Notes: generated from the letters alone by a model not told the origin. A DNA stretch of 64,000 nucleotides from Pseudomonas sp. Bc-h (GCF_002080045.1 NZ_MUIN01000009.1:2342-66341); one strand, 5' to 3'. Positions 1-9,503 are shown, counted from the stretch's first letter. Translations and numbers: made by a program.

Positions 1-347
1 AACACCACTTCATAACGCGCTTCGTCGCTGGAGCCGGACAGGCGCTTGAACGAGGTGATCACCCCGTGCAGCGTACGCAGCGGTTTGACCTCGGGCGTCG
101 GCAGGCTGCGGAACACCTTGGGCAATAAATGAGGCGCTGTGTGCAGGCTGAAATCGGCGGGTTTGCCGAGGATCTGCTCGGCGGCGATGTCCTGCTCGCT
201 GGAGGTGAATTCGAGGGTGTAGCGAAACGGCTGGCTGAGGGTTTCTTCGCCGATGAAGGTCAGGACGTCGAGCTGAGCCTTGAGGTCGTGGACGATGAGT
301 GTATGGCGGCTGTGGTCGAAGAACGTGGGGAATGTGTTCAACATCAT
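1..347 (-). CDS. vgrG: VgrG/TssI type VI spike protein, N-terminal part (cut by window edge)
   Basis: Only the first 115 or so codons are present and the gene runs off the left edge. The translation begins MMLNTFPTFFDHSRH and continues through a VgrG-type beta-rich start (FIGEETLSQPFRYTLEF, then a GKPADFSL stretch and LHGVITSFKRL). This is the usual VgrG N-terminus, equivalent to the phage gp27 domain. VgrG trimers tip the Hcp tube of the type VI secretion system and carry effectors. The ATG at 347 overlaps the clpV stop codon in an ATGA arrangement, so translation is probably coupled. The C-terminal part, and so any effector extension, cannot be judged here. Confidence 0.9.
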   Translation of the reverse strand, partial: MMLNTFPTFFDHSRHTLIVHDLKAQLDVLTFIGEETLSQPFRYTLEFTSSEQDIAAEQILGKPADFSLHTAPHLLPKVFRSLPTPEVKPLRTLHGVITSFKRLSGSSDEARYEVV

Positions 348-2980
348 TCCACCTCCGCGATTGCAACGGCGTCATCGAATTGCAGGGTGATGCCATCCGC
401 TTCGTTGTAGCCAAACGTCACGCTGCGGGTTTTCAGGCCCGCGGCCTGACGCTCCAGCAATTGCTGACTGAGCACCGGTAAAATCAGCTGACTGAGCACA
501 CTGTCGATCGCCCGCGCGCCGTTGTCGGGCTGGGTTTGAGCCGCAAACACCAGCGCGTCCTCGAGCTGCACGTCGATGTCGCACTGCAGCCCGTAATAGC
601 GCCTGAGCCGTTGAGCGACTTTGCCAAGCTTCAGCGAGACGATAGGCTTCAACGCCTCGGCTTGCAGCGGTCTGTAGATCAAGGTCTGGAAGCGGGCCAA
701 CAGCGCTGGCTGAAAGTGTTCGCGCAGAATCGGGCGCAGCAGCTCATGCATTGAGGCGTCCGGCGCCTCGGGGGTTTCCCTGAGGCAGGCGTGCAAAGGG
801 TCGCTGCCCAGATTGGAGGTCATGACAATGACGGTGTTGCGAAAGTCGATTTCCCGGCCCTCGCCATCGCGCATGAAACCGCGGTCGAATACCTGATAAA
901 AAAGGTTGAGAACGTCGCGATGGGCCTTCTCTACCTCATCGAGCAGCACGACGCTGTAGGGCCGTTGGCGCACCGCTTCGGTCAGCACCCCGCCCTGGCC
1001 GTAACCGACGTACCCCGGTGGTGAGCCCTTGAGCTGACTGACCGTGTGGGCTTCCTGATATTCCGAGAGATTGAGGGTGATCAGCGACTTTTCGCCGCCG
1101 AACAGGATGTCCGCCAGCGCCAGGGCCGTCTCGGTCTTGCCGACCCCACTGGTGCCGACCAGCAGGAACACGCCAAGCGGCGCGGCTTCTTCGGTGAGCC
1201 CGGTCTTGGCCGCTCGCAGACGTTTCGCCAGCGCGCCAAGCGCGTGATCCTGGCCCATGACACGCTCGCCCAGCTGCTGTTCCAGCGCCAGCAGACTCGC
1301 CTGTTCATCCTTGAGCAGACTGCCCAGCGGCACGCCGGTCCAGTCGGCAATGACCTCGGCGACACTGCGCGCGTTGACGTCCAGAGACAGCAGCGGCGTA
1401 TCGCCTTGGGCTGCGGCGATCTCTTGCTGCAACCGCATGCACACGTCGATCTGAGGATTGTTCGCCTCACGAGCGTCGAGCAGTTGCCGGGCAAGATCAC
1501 GCTCGCGCTGGTATTGCTGTTCCATTCGAGTCTGCTCGAGCGCGCGTTCGCGATACTGCTCGTCAATGATCGCCACTCGCTCATCCGCATCGCCGCCGGC
1601 AAATCGCGCATCCTCCTCAAGCGCCTGACGCTCCATTTCCAGCGCGGCCTGCCCTGCCTTGAGACGCACCAAAGCCTGAGGCTCACAGTCGAGGCTCATG
1701 CGCACGCGAGCGCTGGCGGTGTCCAGCAGATCTACCGCCTTGTCCGGCAATTGACGGCCAGGCAGATAACGACGTGACAGGGTGACCGCCGCCTGAACGG
1801 CCGAATCTTCAATGTGGACGCCGTGGTGACTGGCGTAACGGGCCTTGAGTCCCCGCAGCATGAGCATTGCGTTGCCGTCGTCAGGCTCCTCGACTTTGAC
1901 CATCTGAAAGCGCCTTTCAAGCGCCGCATCACGCTCGAAATACTGTTTGTATTCGCTCCAGGTGGTGGCGGCGATGGTGCGTAATTCGCCACGCGCCAGC
2001 GCAGGCTTGAGCAGATTGGCGGCATCGGCTCCCCCAGCCTGATTACCGGCGCCGATCAAGGTGTGAGCCTCGTCGATGAACAACAACACCGGATGCTCGG
2101 CGCGCTGGACCGCGTCGATCACGTTTTTCAAACGCTGTTCGAACTCGCCTTTGACCCCCGCTCCGGCTTGCAGCAATCCGAGATCAAGGGTGCGCACGCT
2201 GACCGGCTTGAGGCTTTCGGGCACGTTGCCCTGTGCAATGCGCAAGGCCAGACCTTCGACCAGCGCGGTCTTGCCGACGCCGGGCTCGCCGACAAGAATC
2301 GGGTTGTTCTTGCGCCTGCGGCTGAGGATGTCGATGACCTGGCGAATCTCGTCATCGCGACCGAGCACGGGGTCGATCTCTCCCTTTCGGGCCTGGGCGG
2401 TGAGGTCCTGGGTGAACCTGTCCAATACCGCATCCGGCTTGCTGCCGGCGGGTGCCTCCACCGGTTGCAAGTCGTCGGCGGTCGGGTCACTCGCGAGCTG
2501 TTGCGCTGTGCGCTCATCGGAGTGTTGTTCCAGCAACGGCAGCAACTGCTGCAATTGCGAGTCGCTGAGGCTCAGCAACGGCCACGTCGCATCGCACGCC
2601 AATAGCCCGGGGCTTTCCATCAAGGCACCGAGCACGTGGACAGAACGCAACTGTTCGTTAGGCTCGTCGAGGGACGCACGCAACCACGCGTTCTTGATCA
2701 ATTGCTGCAACCTGTTGCACAGCTGCGGCTTGCCCTGCACGGTGCAGGACAGGGTGTCCAGATGGTCGAGCAGCCCGCGCCAGAGGCTGTCGATGTCCCA
2801 CTCGTAACGACGTGCGATGAACACCAGATCACCCTCGCCTCGCTCCAGCAGTTTGAGCAACCAGTGCTCGATGCTGATCCGGGCGTGACCTCGGCTTTGA
2901 CACAGCGATGCTGCCGCGCTGAGCGCTTGTGCGCAAAAGGGATTGAGGCGGCGAAGCAAGCGAGTGGAACTCTGAGCCAT
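344..2980 (-). CDS. clpV: ClpV/TssH, AAA+ ATPase of the type VI secretion system
   Basis: This is an 878-residue ClpB-like double AAA+ ATPase, which disassembles the contracted TssB/TssC sheath so it can be reused. Walker A motifs are visible as GEPGVGKT near residue 230 and GTSGVGKTE near residue 610, with a Walker B stretch (LLFIDEAHT) near 300. The first 150 residues form the Clp N-domain that in ClpV binds the TssC N-terminal helix. Length is normal for ClpV (about 850-900). It lies between hcp and vgrG in the T6SS operon and overlaps vgrG by 4 bp. There is no strong ribosome site before the ATG at 2980. Confusion with housekeeping ClpB is unlikely given the neighbours. Confidence 0.96.
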   Translation of the reverse strand: MAQSSTRLLRRLNPFCAQALSAAASLCQSRGHARISIEHWLLKLLERGEGDLVFIARRYEWDIDSLWRGLLDHLDTLSCTVQGKPQLCNRLQQLIKNAWLRASLDEPNEQLRSVHVLGALMESPGLLACDATWPLLSLSDSQLQQLLPLLEQHSDERTAQQLASDPTADDLQPVEAPAGSKPDAVLDRFTQDLTAQARKGEIDPVLGRDDEIRQVIDILSRRRKNNPILVGEPGVGKTALVEGLALRIAQGNVPESLKPVSVRTLDLGLLQAGAGVKGEFEQRLKNVIDAVQRAEHPVLLFIDEAHTLIGAGNQAGGADAANLLKPALARGELRTIAATTWSEYKQYFERDAALERRFQMVKVEEPDDGNAMLMLRGLKARYASHHGVHIEDSAVQAAVTLSRRYLPGRQLPDKAVDLLDTASARVRMSLDCEPQALVRLKAGQAALEMERQALEEDARFAGGDADERVAIIDEQYRERALEQTRMEQQYQRERDLARQLLDAREANNPQIDVCMRLQQEIAAAQGDTPLLSLDVNARSVAEVIADWTGVPLGSLLKDEQASLLALEQQLGERVMGQDHALGALAKRLRAAKTGLTEEAAPLGVFLLVGTSGVGKTETALALADILFGGEKSLITLNLSEYQEAHTVSQLKGSPPGYVGYGQGGVLTEAVRQRPYSVVLLDEVEKAHRDVLNLFYQVFDRGFMRDGEGREIDFRNTVIVMTSNLGSDPLHACLRETPEAPDASMHELLRPILREHFQPALLARFQTLIYRPLQAEALKPIVSLKLGKVAQRLRRYYGLQCDIDVQLEDALVFAAQTQPDNGARAIDSVLSQLILPVLSQQLLERQAAGLKTRSVTFGYNEADGITLQFDDAVAIAEVE

Positions 2981-3089
2981 GAGCGATGCGTCCTTGTTCT
3001 GAAATCCGGTCGATGAATCGACAAATCCGGGGTAACGCAGGGTGCAGCGAGTCGAGCGCCCGACAACGAGCGCTCAACCCTGTGCGTCA

Positions 3090-3113
3090 CCGGCAAGCGC
3101 AACCGCTTGCCGG
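3090..3113 (-). terminator. Perfect 10-bp stem-loop between hcp and clpV
   Basis: CCGGCAAGCG (3090-3099) and CGCTTGCCGG (3104-3113) form a perfect 10-bp stem with a 4-nt loop. It lies 12 bp past the hcp stop in the direction of transcription. No T-run follows on the minus strand. It is therefore more likely a partial terminator or an mRNA-stabilising or processing hairpin than a full stop. It would let hcp accumulate relative to clpV and vgrG. Confidence 0.6.
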
Positions 3114-3125
3114 GGTTATTGCGGG

Positions 3126-3617
3126 TCAGGCGGTCTGGCGTTCATTCCACGAATCGGAGTGAATGATGTTGCCGTCCTTGTAGGTCCAGGTGACCTTCTC
3201 GTAGCGCAGTTCGATGGCCTCCAGATGGTTGTGTTTCTCTTTGTCGGGGTCCTTGACATCGTGCATTTTCGGCGCCACGCGCACGACCTTCACGTTCTCC
3301 AGCAGGGTGTTGAAGTACTCGACTTCCTGCCCGGCATCGTCGATGCGATACCACTTGAACTCCGCACTCTTGAGGGTCTGGCCAGTACCTACCGCCTTGT
3401 AGAGGTAGGGAGTGCTGGCGTCGACCTCCTTGGTGAACAGAAACGGGGTGTGAACACGGGCACCGGTCAGCTTGCCGGTGTTGTTGTCGGTGGGGATGTA
3501 GACGCTGTGGTCCTGAGCGACCACCTCAATGCTGCCCTCGCGGGACTGCACATTGACGGAACCCTTGATCTCTGCACCGCCGTCATCTTTCAGCCACAGG
3601 TAAACGGGAATTGCCAT
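3126..3617 (-). CDS. hcp: Hcp/TssD, type VI secretion tube protein
   Basis: This 163-residue protein matches the Hcp family in length and sequence: start MAIPVYLWLKDDGG, a central VHTPFLFTKEVDAS segment and an end of W-Y-KDGNIIHSDSW type. Hcp hexamers stack into the inner tube that is fired out of the cell and can carry effectors in the lumen. The start is set by a strong GAAGGAG site about 7 nt before the ATG at 3617. It lies 15 bp after tagL and before clpV. The long C-terminal loop (KMHDVKDPDKEKHNH) is typical of the Hcp type paired with TagL-bearing clusters. Confidence 0.96.
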   Translation of the reverse strand: MAIPVYLWLKDDGGAEIKGSVNVQSREGSIEVVAQDHSVYIPTDNNTGKLTGARVHTPFLFTKEVDASTPYLYKAVGTGQTLKSAEFKWYRIDDAGQEVEYFNTLLENVKVVRVAPKMHDVKDPDKEKHNHLEAIELRYEKVTWTYKDGNIIHSDSWNERQTA

Positions 3618-3632
3618 TTAAAGCTCCTTCTC

Positions 3633-5363
3633 TCACTTTTCGAATGTCGCGGATTGCGACTCAGGGTTTCTGCCCGGTGCGGCGACGGGCAGCAGACACG
3701 CGCCCTCCTCCGGCACCAGACGGATGTCGACGCGACGGTTGGCCGCGCGTCCTTGCTTGGTTTCATTGCTGGCAACGGGATGACTTGCGCCCAGGCCCTG
3801 AACGGCAAAACAGCTGTCGGGAATGCCTCCCATACGCTGCATCCAGTCCCGCACCGCTTCGGCCCGGGCGCGGGACAGGCTCAGGTTTTGCGCTGCACCG
3901 CCCGTGGCATCGGTGTGCCCGGTGATCACGATCAGCCAGCCCGAGCGAACTTTGATATCGACCAATGCCTCGATCAGCACTCTGGAAGCTTGCGCCCTGA
4001 AATCGGCGCGCCCAGGCATGAACAACGACAGGCTGTTCAGGCGTACTGGCGCGGAACGCTCCGGGACAGGCTCGACCTCCGGTGCGCGGTATCCGGTGAT
4101 GGCTTCCCAGAGCGGCGCCCGCAGACGCTCCCCCCGATACAGCCCCAGCGCCAGCGACAGTGGCTCGCCGCGGCGGTAGTGATCGTCCAGACGCTGGGCG
4201 TCACGGCGCAGGGCCAACAACGACTCTTCGAGCAGTACAAGTTGAGGGGTATCGCGATCGGCCAGAGCGCTCACCGATGAATAACGGCGCAAGTCGTCAC
4301 TGATTTCCCGCAGCAGCAGCGTGTTCTGCCAAGCGGAGTTGATGAGCGCGATGGCCCCGGCCGCCGCGAACATCCATACCGCGATGACGCTGGCGCGGCG
4401 TATCGCGGTGTCGCCCGAGTGACGCGGCAGCACAGCCAGCAATGGGTCCGGAAAGGGTATCGGGTGGCCAGCGGCGACGGTTGGCTCACAGGCATCCTGC
4501 AGACCGGTCTTGTCGATCAGCCACTGTTCCCACAGATTGCCACTCGCGGTTGCGCCGGCCGCAGGGACCATCGTCATGACCCAGGCGCATGGCATTTGCC
4601 CGCGCTGCCGGCCCTGTGGCGTCACGTGCGGCAAGACACACTCACCCAGCCAACTGACAAGGCTCCTCAGCTGAATCGTGATGAACACGCGCCGCTGCTG
4701 TTCGAGGCTGTCGGCCGCGTCGCATTGCCAATCCTCAAGGCCTGCGACCCCGCCATCGACACGCACGCGTATATCGAGCCTGCCCGCCTCGCAACTGAAC
4801 CACGCCCCGTGACTACCCTTACTTTGCAGGTAGCTGACCAACACCACCGGTAACATCGGCGAGCTCCGACGGGCCAGCGTCAGTTGATGACAGAGCGCGC
4901 GAACCTGCCCCGCCAGCACGGCTCCATCAGCATGTGCCTGCGGGTTGACGATGAACATGACGCTCAACTGCCTTCGCCAGTCCGGTCGAACGGTCAGCAG
5001 GCCGGCGACCATGTCAGGCAGGCGCTCCACATCGGGGACCCGGACATAGCAACCTCGATTCGTGATACGCAGCATCGACTCCGTCGTGGTGCTCGCGAAC
5101 AGCCCGTTCGGCGAGTCGCCACAGACCAGAATCACCGGTCGCCGATAGTTCCTGGCTGGCAACGCGTTGACATTGTCGAACGGCAGCGATTCACGAAACC
5201 GCGCGGCGCGTCGTTTGGTCCACCTCCATGCGAACCCAAGCACGATCAAAACCAGGACCATCGCGCCGATGCGCATCGCGGTAGTCAGCGCCAGCATGGA
5301 CAACAACGCAAACGCCAACGCGCCAGCCCAGAGTACGAGCCCGTAGATCATCTTGGGTGTCAT
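3633..5363 (-). CDS. tagL: TagL-like inner-membrane protein with C-terminal OmpA peptidoglycan-binding domain (T6SS anchor)
   Basis: The 576-residue protein (start MTPKMIYGLVLWAG at 5363, with an AGGGG site upstream; a longer in-frame opening is unlikely) has two membrane segments near residues 5-27 and 30-47. A third lies near 322-342 (IAVWMFAAAGAIALI). A periplasmic OmpA/MotB domain spans roughly 443-555, with ITGHTDATGG and an NRRVDIR end. This three-helix topology with a C-terminal peptidoglycan domain is that of TagL in enteroaggregative E. coli, which binds TssL and anchors the T6SS to the cell wall. It follows tssL with a 7-bp gap. An alternative name is simply T6SS OmpA-family protein. 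Confidence 0.85.
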   Translation of the reverse strand: MTPKMIYGLVLWAGALAFALLSMLALTTAMRIGAMVLVLIVLGFAWRWTKRRAARFRESLPFDNVNALPARNYRRPVILVCGDSPNGLFASTTTESMLRITNRGCYVRVPDVERLPDMVAGLLTVRPDWRRQLSVMFIVNPQAHADGAVLAGQVRALCHQLTLARRSSPMLPVVLVSYLQSKGSHGAWFSCEAGRLDIRVRVDGGVAGLEDWQCDAADSLEQQRRVFITIQLRSLVSWLGECVLPHVTPQGRQRGQMPCAWVMTMVPAAGATASGNLWEQWLIDKTGLQDACEPTVAAGHPIPFPDPLLAVLPRHSGDTAIRRASVIAVWMFAAAGAIALINSAWQNTLLLREISDDLRRYSSVSALADRDTPQLVLLEESLLALRRDAQRLDDHYRRGEPLSLALGLYRGERLRAPLWEAITGYRAPEVEPVPERSAPVRLNSLSLFMPGRADFRAQASRVLIEALVDIKVRSGWLIVITGHTDATGGAAQNLSLSRARAEAVRDWMQRMGGIPDSCFAVQGLGASHPVASNETKQGRAANRRVDIRLVPEEGACLLPVAAPGRNPESQSATFEK

Positions 5364-5370
5364 CGGCTCG

Positions 5371-6054
5371 TCACCCCTGATCCATGGCGAGGGAGGCGAT
5401 CTGCTGAGCCAGCAGGTAATCGAGCCCCCACCAGGTTGCCACCAGCAACAGCCCTGCGACGACGATATGCAGAAGGGGTGACCGCAGCCAGCCAAGCTGC
5501 AGTTTCGGCTGGCAAGCGCTGACCACCGTGGGCAGGCCTTGATCCAGACCCAACGGCGCCACTCGTTTCGCCATCTCTGCCACTAACAGCTGGCGCTCGG
5601 GATCGTCGAGTTGCGGGTAGCGGCCCAGAAAACCCAGCATCAGCACCCGGTGGTAAACCGTAAGCACGTGCGGATCCGGCGACGGCTGACGCAGGACATC
5701 GCGCATCTCCTCGTAGAGAAATTCGCCCGCCTGATGGCGGCTGAAGTACCGCGCCTGCATCGGTTCGCCTGCCCATTTGGCACGAGCCTCTGCATCGGCG
5801 TGGCCGAGTACGGTTTCATCGAGCAACGCGCAGTGCGCATAGCTGATCAGATCGACGCTGCGCTTGCTCAGGCCCGCAGTCTCCAGCTGCTGCCGCACCC
5901 GTTCGATCTGCACGGTGCACAGGCTCCAGAGATTGCGACTGCTCTTCGCCGCGCCGCCTTGCTTGAGCTCAACGACCAGCAGATAGCTGTCTTGCAGCAG
6001 CAGGTCCAGATCCGGAGCGGCGGGTTTCGAGTGTCGGGCATTCGACCGGCTCAT
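5371..6054 (-). CDS. tssL: TssL/DotU, type VI secretion membrane-complex protein
   Basis: This is a 227-residue DotU-family protein. It has a cytoplasmic helical domain with the family motif around LISYAHCALLDETVL and a single C-terminal membrane segment near residues 185-205 (LLHIVVAGLLLVATWWG). The architecture is that of a tail-anchored TssL lacking its own peptidoglycan-binding domain, which is supplied in trans by the next gene. TssL forms the inner-membrane complex with TssM and TssJ; neither of those is in this window. The ATG overlaps the tssK stop by 4 bp. Confidence 0.94.
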   Translation of the reverse strand: MSRSNARHSKPAAPDLDLLLQDSYLLVVELKQGGAAKSSRNLWSLCTVQIERVRQQLETAGLSKRSVDLISYAHCALLDETVLGHADAEARAKWAGEPMQARYFSRHQAGEFLYEEMRDVLRQPSPDPHVLTVYHRVLMLGFLGRYPQLDDPERQLLVAEMAKRVAPLGLDQGLPTVVSACQPKLQLGWLRSPLLHIVVAGLLLVATWWGLDYLLAQQIASLAMDQG

Positions 6055-7406
6055 GTGCGCAGCACCGCGAAGAGTTCAAGCTGGATCTGCGCCAGGGTGC
6101 CGGGGACGTAGAACGCACAGACGCCGTGAGCAAGAACCGCCTGGCCCTTGGGATGGGTGAAATCGAGGGCGAAGTACTGGTTTTCAAGGCGCAACGGGAT
6201 CGCCGCCGGGACGTGACCGAGTGGTTGAAGAGGCACACCGTCAAGCGCGGCATTGATCAGTTGATCGACATCGTCCGGCGTCCCGACCTTGCACAGGCGC
6301 GGAAACTGCGTCTGCAATTGCGCTGCCGAATCACGGCCGCGCACCGACAGATAGAAGTCGGCTGCATCGGCTTCACGCAGGCGCAGGTCATCCAGCGACA
6401 CCTGCCAGCGATTCGGACCGGTTTCCGTCAGCGCCAGTGCGACGACGCGCGACGGCAGGCTGGCCTCAAGCAAGCTGGAAATCAGCTTGAGCAAGGGGGG
6501 AAAAACGCCTTCCAGCTGATCGTGTCGGTACACGGGGATCATCTCGGCATCGTGATCCAGAGAAAATGTCAGCAGCGCTCCGGCGAACTTGACCATCTCC
6601 ACATAGGCCTGCTCGGGATGCCGAGCGCGATGCCGGATGAGATCGGCCAGCACCGGTTGATAGGTATTCAGGGCGTTGAGCAGCCAGAACAGCGACACAT
6701 CGGCCACGGCAAAGTCCGCCATGCGCTGGTTGCTTTCCCGGCGCATGCTCATCAGCCGCTGGCGCCGGGCCGTTAATTGCGTCAGCAGATTTTCAAGCTG
6801 CGTCACCAGCCCCGAATGACCGGAGACGCTCAGCAATGGGGGAATGAACGAGGCGTCCAGCACCCAGGCACCCTGTCCGTCGCGCATCAGCCGAGCAACC
6901 GGGCAAGTCACGTAATCAGCGTTGTCATCGGTGTCCAGACGCAGGCTGAGCACATGCTCCAGCACGCCTACCGATTGCTCCTCGTCTCCATGAACGTCTT
7001 GCACTGAACGCCAGTCCTGCCGGTAGCGCACAGGCCGTTCGCAGGCGACCCCATCGAACAGGCAGTTGTTGCCGTTGGCCTGCTCCAGTGGCAGCGCCAG
7101 CACAATCGTCGCGCTCGACCCCGCGTTTGCCAGCCATGCGCTCAACTCCAGCGCCGGAGGCAAGCGGTCGAAATGATCGGTATCGATCAGCGTCCCGTCC
7201 GGCAAACGTACCCGGACCAGCGCCGCTTTCAGTTTGCCCAGACTCAGCGCCTGGAGGTCGAAACCCACTGCCTGCACACCCCAGGGATGCACCAGCGAGA
7301 GATGCGCGATGCTGTCGTTGCTCCAGGCTTCCCAGCGCGCCTGCTGCTGAAATTGCTGCTGGGACAGCAAGGCCCCTGCAGCCCACAAAGGACGGTCGAT
7401 TTTCAT
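6051..7406 (-). CDS. tssK: TssK, type VI secretion baseplate protein
   Basis: The protein has 451 residues, close to the TssK norm of about 445. The start MKIDRPLWAAGALLSQQQFQQQ matches the TssK N-terminus (W-G-LL-PQHFQ type), which is related to phage receptor-binding shoulder domains. TssK trimers connect the baseplate to the TssL/TssM membrane complex. No membrane segments are seen, as expected. It sits between tssC (23 bp away) and tssL (4-bp overlap), so it is within one operon. Confidence 0.93.
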   Translation of the reverse strand: MKIDRPLWAAGALLSQQQFQQQARWEAWSNDSIAHLSLVHPWGVQAVGFDLQALSLGKLKAALVRVRLPDGTLIDTDHFDRLPPALELSAWLANAGSSATIVLALPLEQANGNNCLFDGVACERPVRYRQDWRSVQDVHGDEEQSVGVLEHVLSLRLDTDDNADYVTCPVARLMRDGQGAWVLDASFIPPLLSVSGHSGLVTQLENLLTQLTARRQRLMSMRRESNQRMADFAVADVSLFWLLNALNTYQPVLADLIRHRARHPEQAYVEMVKFAGALLTFSLDHDAEMIPVYRHDQLEGVFPPLLKLISSLLEASLPSRVVALALTETGPNRWQVSLDDLRLREADAADFYLSVRGRDSAAQLQTQFPRLCKVGTPDDVDQLINAALDGVPLQPLGHVPAAIPLRLENQYFALDFTHPKGQAVLAHGVCAFYVPGTLAQIQLELFAVLRT

Positions 7407-7429
7407 GATGGAAGCACCTATGGCCGACG

Positions 7430-8968
7430 TCAGGCTTTCGCCTTGGGCATTTGAGAAACCAGCGAAAGATTGACGTCCATGCCTTCCACCTGAAAATGCG
7501 GCACGGCATACAACGTGCTGCGGAAGAACCCGGGGTTGTCGTCAATGTCTTCCACCACCACCTTGCCGTCACGCAAGGGATGCGAGGCTTGCAGATCGTC
7601 CCCCGGATCCGTCATTTCGGTGACGAGCCCGCTGATCCACTTGTTCAACTCAAGCTCGAGCAACCGGCGGTCCTTGGTGGTGCCGATGTTTTCGCGCTGG
7701 ATCAGCTTCAGGTAATGCGCGATGCGCGACAGGAGAAAGATGTAGGGCAGACGCGAGTTGATCCGGCTGTTGGCGGTGGCTTCGGCGGTGTCATACAGCG
7801 CGGGTTTCTGCGCGGAGTTGGCGGAAAAGAAGCAGCCGTAGTCGCGGTTTTTGTAATACGAAAGAGGGATGAATCCGAGGTTGGCGAATTCGAATTCGCG
7901 GGTCTCGGAAATCAGCACCTCGGAGGGAATCTTCACCTGGTTGCCGGTGCCCAGGTCATACAGGTGAATCGGCAGATCGGTCACCGCCCCGCCTGACTGT
8001 GGCCCGCGAATCTGCACGCACCAGCCATTGGCGATGAAACTCTTGACCATATTCGCCGCGAAGGCGAAGGAAGCGTTGGTCCACAGGTATTTGCAGTGAT
8101 CGGGGCCCTTGACGCTCTCGACGTAATTGAAACTGCGCACGGGAATGGTGTCCGGCCCGTAGGGCAGCCGACCCAGAACGCGGGGCATGGTCAGGCCGAT
8201 ATAGCGCGCGTCGTCGGTCTCGCGGAAGGACTTCCACTTGAGGTATTCCGCCCGGTCGAAGTAGTTGCCGATGTCTTTGATGGCGGCGACCTCCTCCATC
8301 GTCTCCTTGCCAAAAAACGCTGGCCCCACCGCTCCAATGAACGGCATGTGCGCCGCGGCGGCGACCTTGGAGATGCTGCGCAGCAGCGCGATGTCCTGGG
8401 GACTGCGGTCGAATTCGTAATTGGAAATGGCCGCGGCGATGGGCTCGCCACCCGGCGTGTCGTATTCCTGGGTGTAGGTATGGATATAGAGACCGCTCTG
8501 GGAGATCTCGGGCGCGTCTTCGAAATCCTGAATCAGGTGATCCTTGCTGATGTCCAGCAATTCGATTCGCACGTTCTGACGAAAATCGGTCTGATCGATC
8601 AGCGACTTCACACCGCGCCAGGTCGACTCGACACGTTGAAAATCCGGATGATGCATGACCGCATCCAACTGACGGCTGATCTGCGCATCAATTGAAGCGA
8701 TGTGTTCGTCGAGCAATGTTTTATCCAGCCGATCGACGGTGCGCGAAGACGCTTTCAATAAATCGAGAAAAACACTGACCGCCGCCGTGACACGCTCATC
8801 AGCGGACGTATCGGACAGCACTTCGTTACTCTGAAACACTTCGATATCGCCAAGGGCGGAAACCGGACTCAGGTTTATTTTATTAAACAAAGCGTTGTAA
8901 ACACTTTGACGTTCTTCGGACAACACTTCGCCGCCGTCCGTCACTGCGGAACTTTGTTTCAAGGACAT
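7430..8968 (-). CDS. tssC: TssC/VipB, large subunit of the type VI contractile sheath
   Basis: This 512-residue protein is clearly TssC. It includes the family stretch HHPDFQRVESTWRGVKSLID near residues 105-125, the FIGAVGPAFFGK region, and the conserved C-terminal LSRIAHYLKLIQRENIG. TssC pairs with TssB to build the sheath whose contraction drives the Hcp tube. The N-terminal 30 residues would hold the ClpV-binding helix. The gene starts 31 bp after tssB. The ribosome site before 8968 is weak, so translation may depend partly on tssB. Confidence 0.96.
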   Translation of the reverse strand: MSLKQSSAVTDGGEVLSEERQSVYNALFNKINLSPVSALGDIEVFQSNEVLSDTSADERVTAAVSVFLDLLKASSRTVDRLDKTLLDEHIASIDAQISRQLDAVMHHPDFQRVESTWRGVKSLIDQTDFRQNVRIELLDISKDHLIQDFEDAPEISQSGLYIHTYTQEYDTPGGEPIAAAISNYEFDRSPQDIALLRSISKVAAAAHMPFIGAVGPAFFGKETMEEVAAIKDIGNYFDRAEYLKWKSFRETDDARYIGLTMPRVLGRLPYGPDTIPVRSFNYVESVKGPDHCKYLWTNASFAFAANMVKSFIANGWCVQIRGPQSGGAVTDLPIHLYDLGTGNQVKIPSEVLISETREFEFANLGFIPLSYYKNRDYGCFFSANSAQKPALYDTAEATANSRINSRLPYIFLLSRIAHYLKLIQRENIGTTKDRRLLELELNKWISGLVTEMTDPGDDLQASHPLRDGKVVVEDIDDNPGFFRSTLYAVPHFQVEGMDVNLSLVSQMPKAKA

Positions 8969-8999
8969 GTGAAAAGCCTGTTTTATATAAACGAGATGT

Positions 9000-9503
9000 T
9001 TAACTTTTTTCCCGGGAGGAAAGCCCTGTCAGTTCGTTGCGAAGTTCATTGCTGAGGGTTTCATCCTTGAGAATGCGCTCCAGTTCCTGTCGGAAGGTGG
9101 CGTTATCCAGCAGGTTGGATTTGAGATCGCGCAAGAGATTGCGGGTCGCCAGAAGGGCCCTGAGTTCGGGAATCTGCCGTGCTACCTGCTCGGGCTCGAA
9201 GTCCTTCATTTGCTGGAACCCAAGCTCCACGGCGGTATCGGAGCCGTCTGCGGCAAAGGTATTGGCCACCGTCAGTTTGAGGGAGGGCGAAAATTCGGAC
9301 AGGACGCTGTCGACATTATTCTTGTTGATATTGACCTTGCGGCGTTCGGACAAGGCGCGTTGTTCGCGGCCATTGCTGTAGTCACCCATGACCATCAGTT
9401 TCAAGGGGAGTTCGACCTGCTTCTGCGCACCGCCGGTGTGCAGATCGAGTTTTATATTGACGCGTGCCTTGGGCACTTCGTTTTGGAAACTGTTTGAAGT
9501 CAT
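9000..9503 (-). CDS. tssB: TssB/VipA, small subunit of the type VI contractile sheath
   Basis: This is a 167-residue TssB. It has SFQNEVPKARVNIKLDLHTGG at the N-terminus, the LMVMGDYSNG motif, and a helical C-terminus (LRALLATRNLLRDLKSNLLD). The ATG at 9503 is chosen over an in-frame ATG 27 bp upstream because a perfect GGAGG lies 5 nt before it. It is the first gene of the minus-strand T6SS operon, so the promoter should be in the 9504-9919 gap. No tssA lies directly upstream, unlike many clusters. Confidence 0.95.
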   Translation of the reverse strand: MTSNSFQNEVPKARVNIKLDLHTGGAQKQVELPLKLMVMGDYSNGREQRALSERRKVNINKNNVDSVLSEFSPSLKLTVANTFAADGSDTAVELGFQQMKDFEPEQVARQIPELRALLATRNLLRDLKSNLLDNATFRQELERILKDETLSNELRNELTGLSSREKS

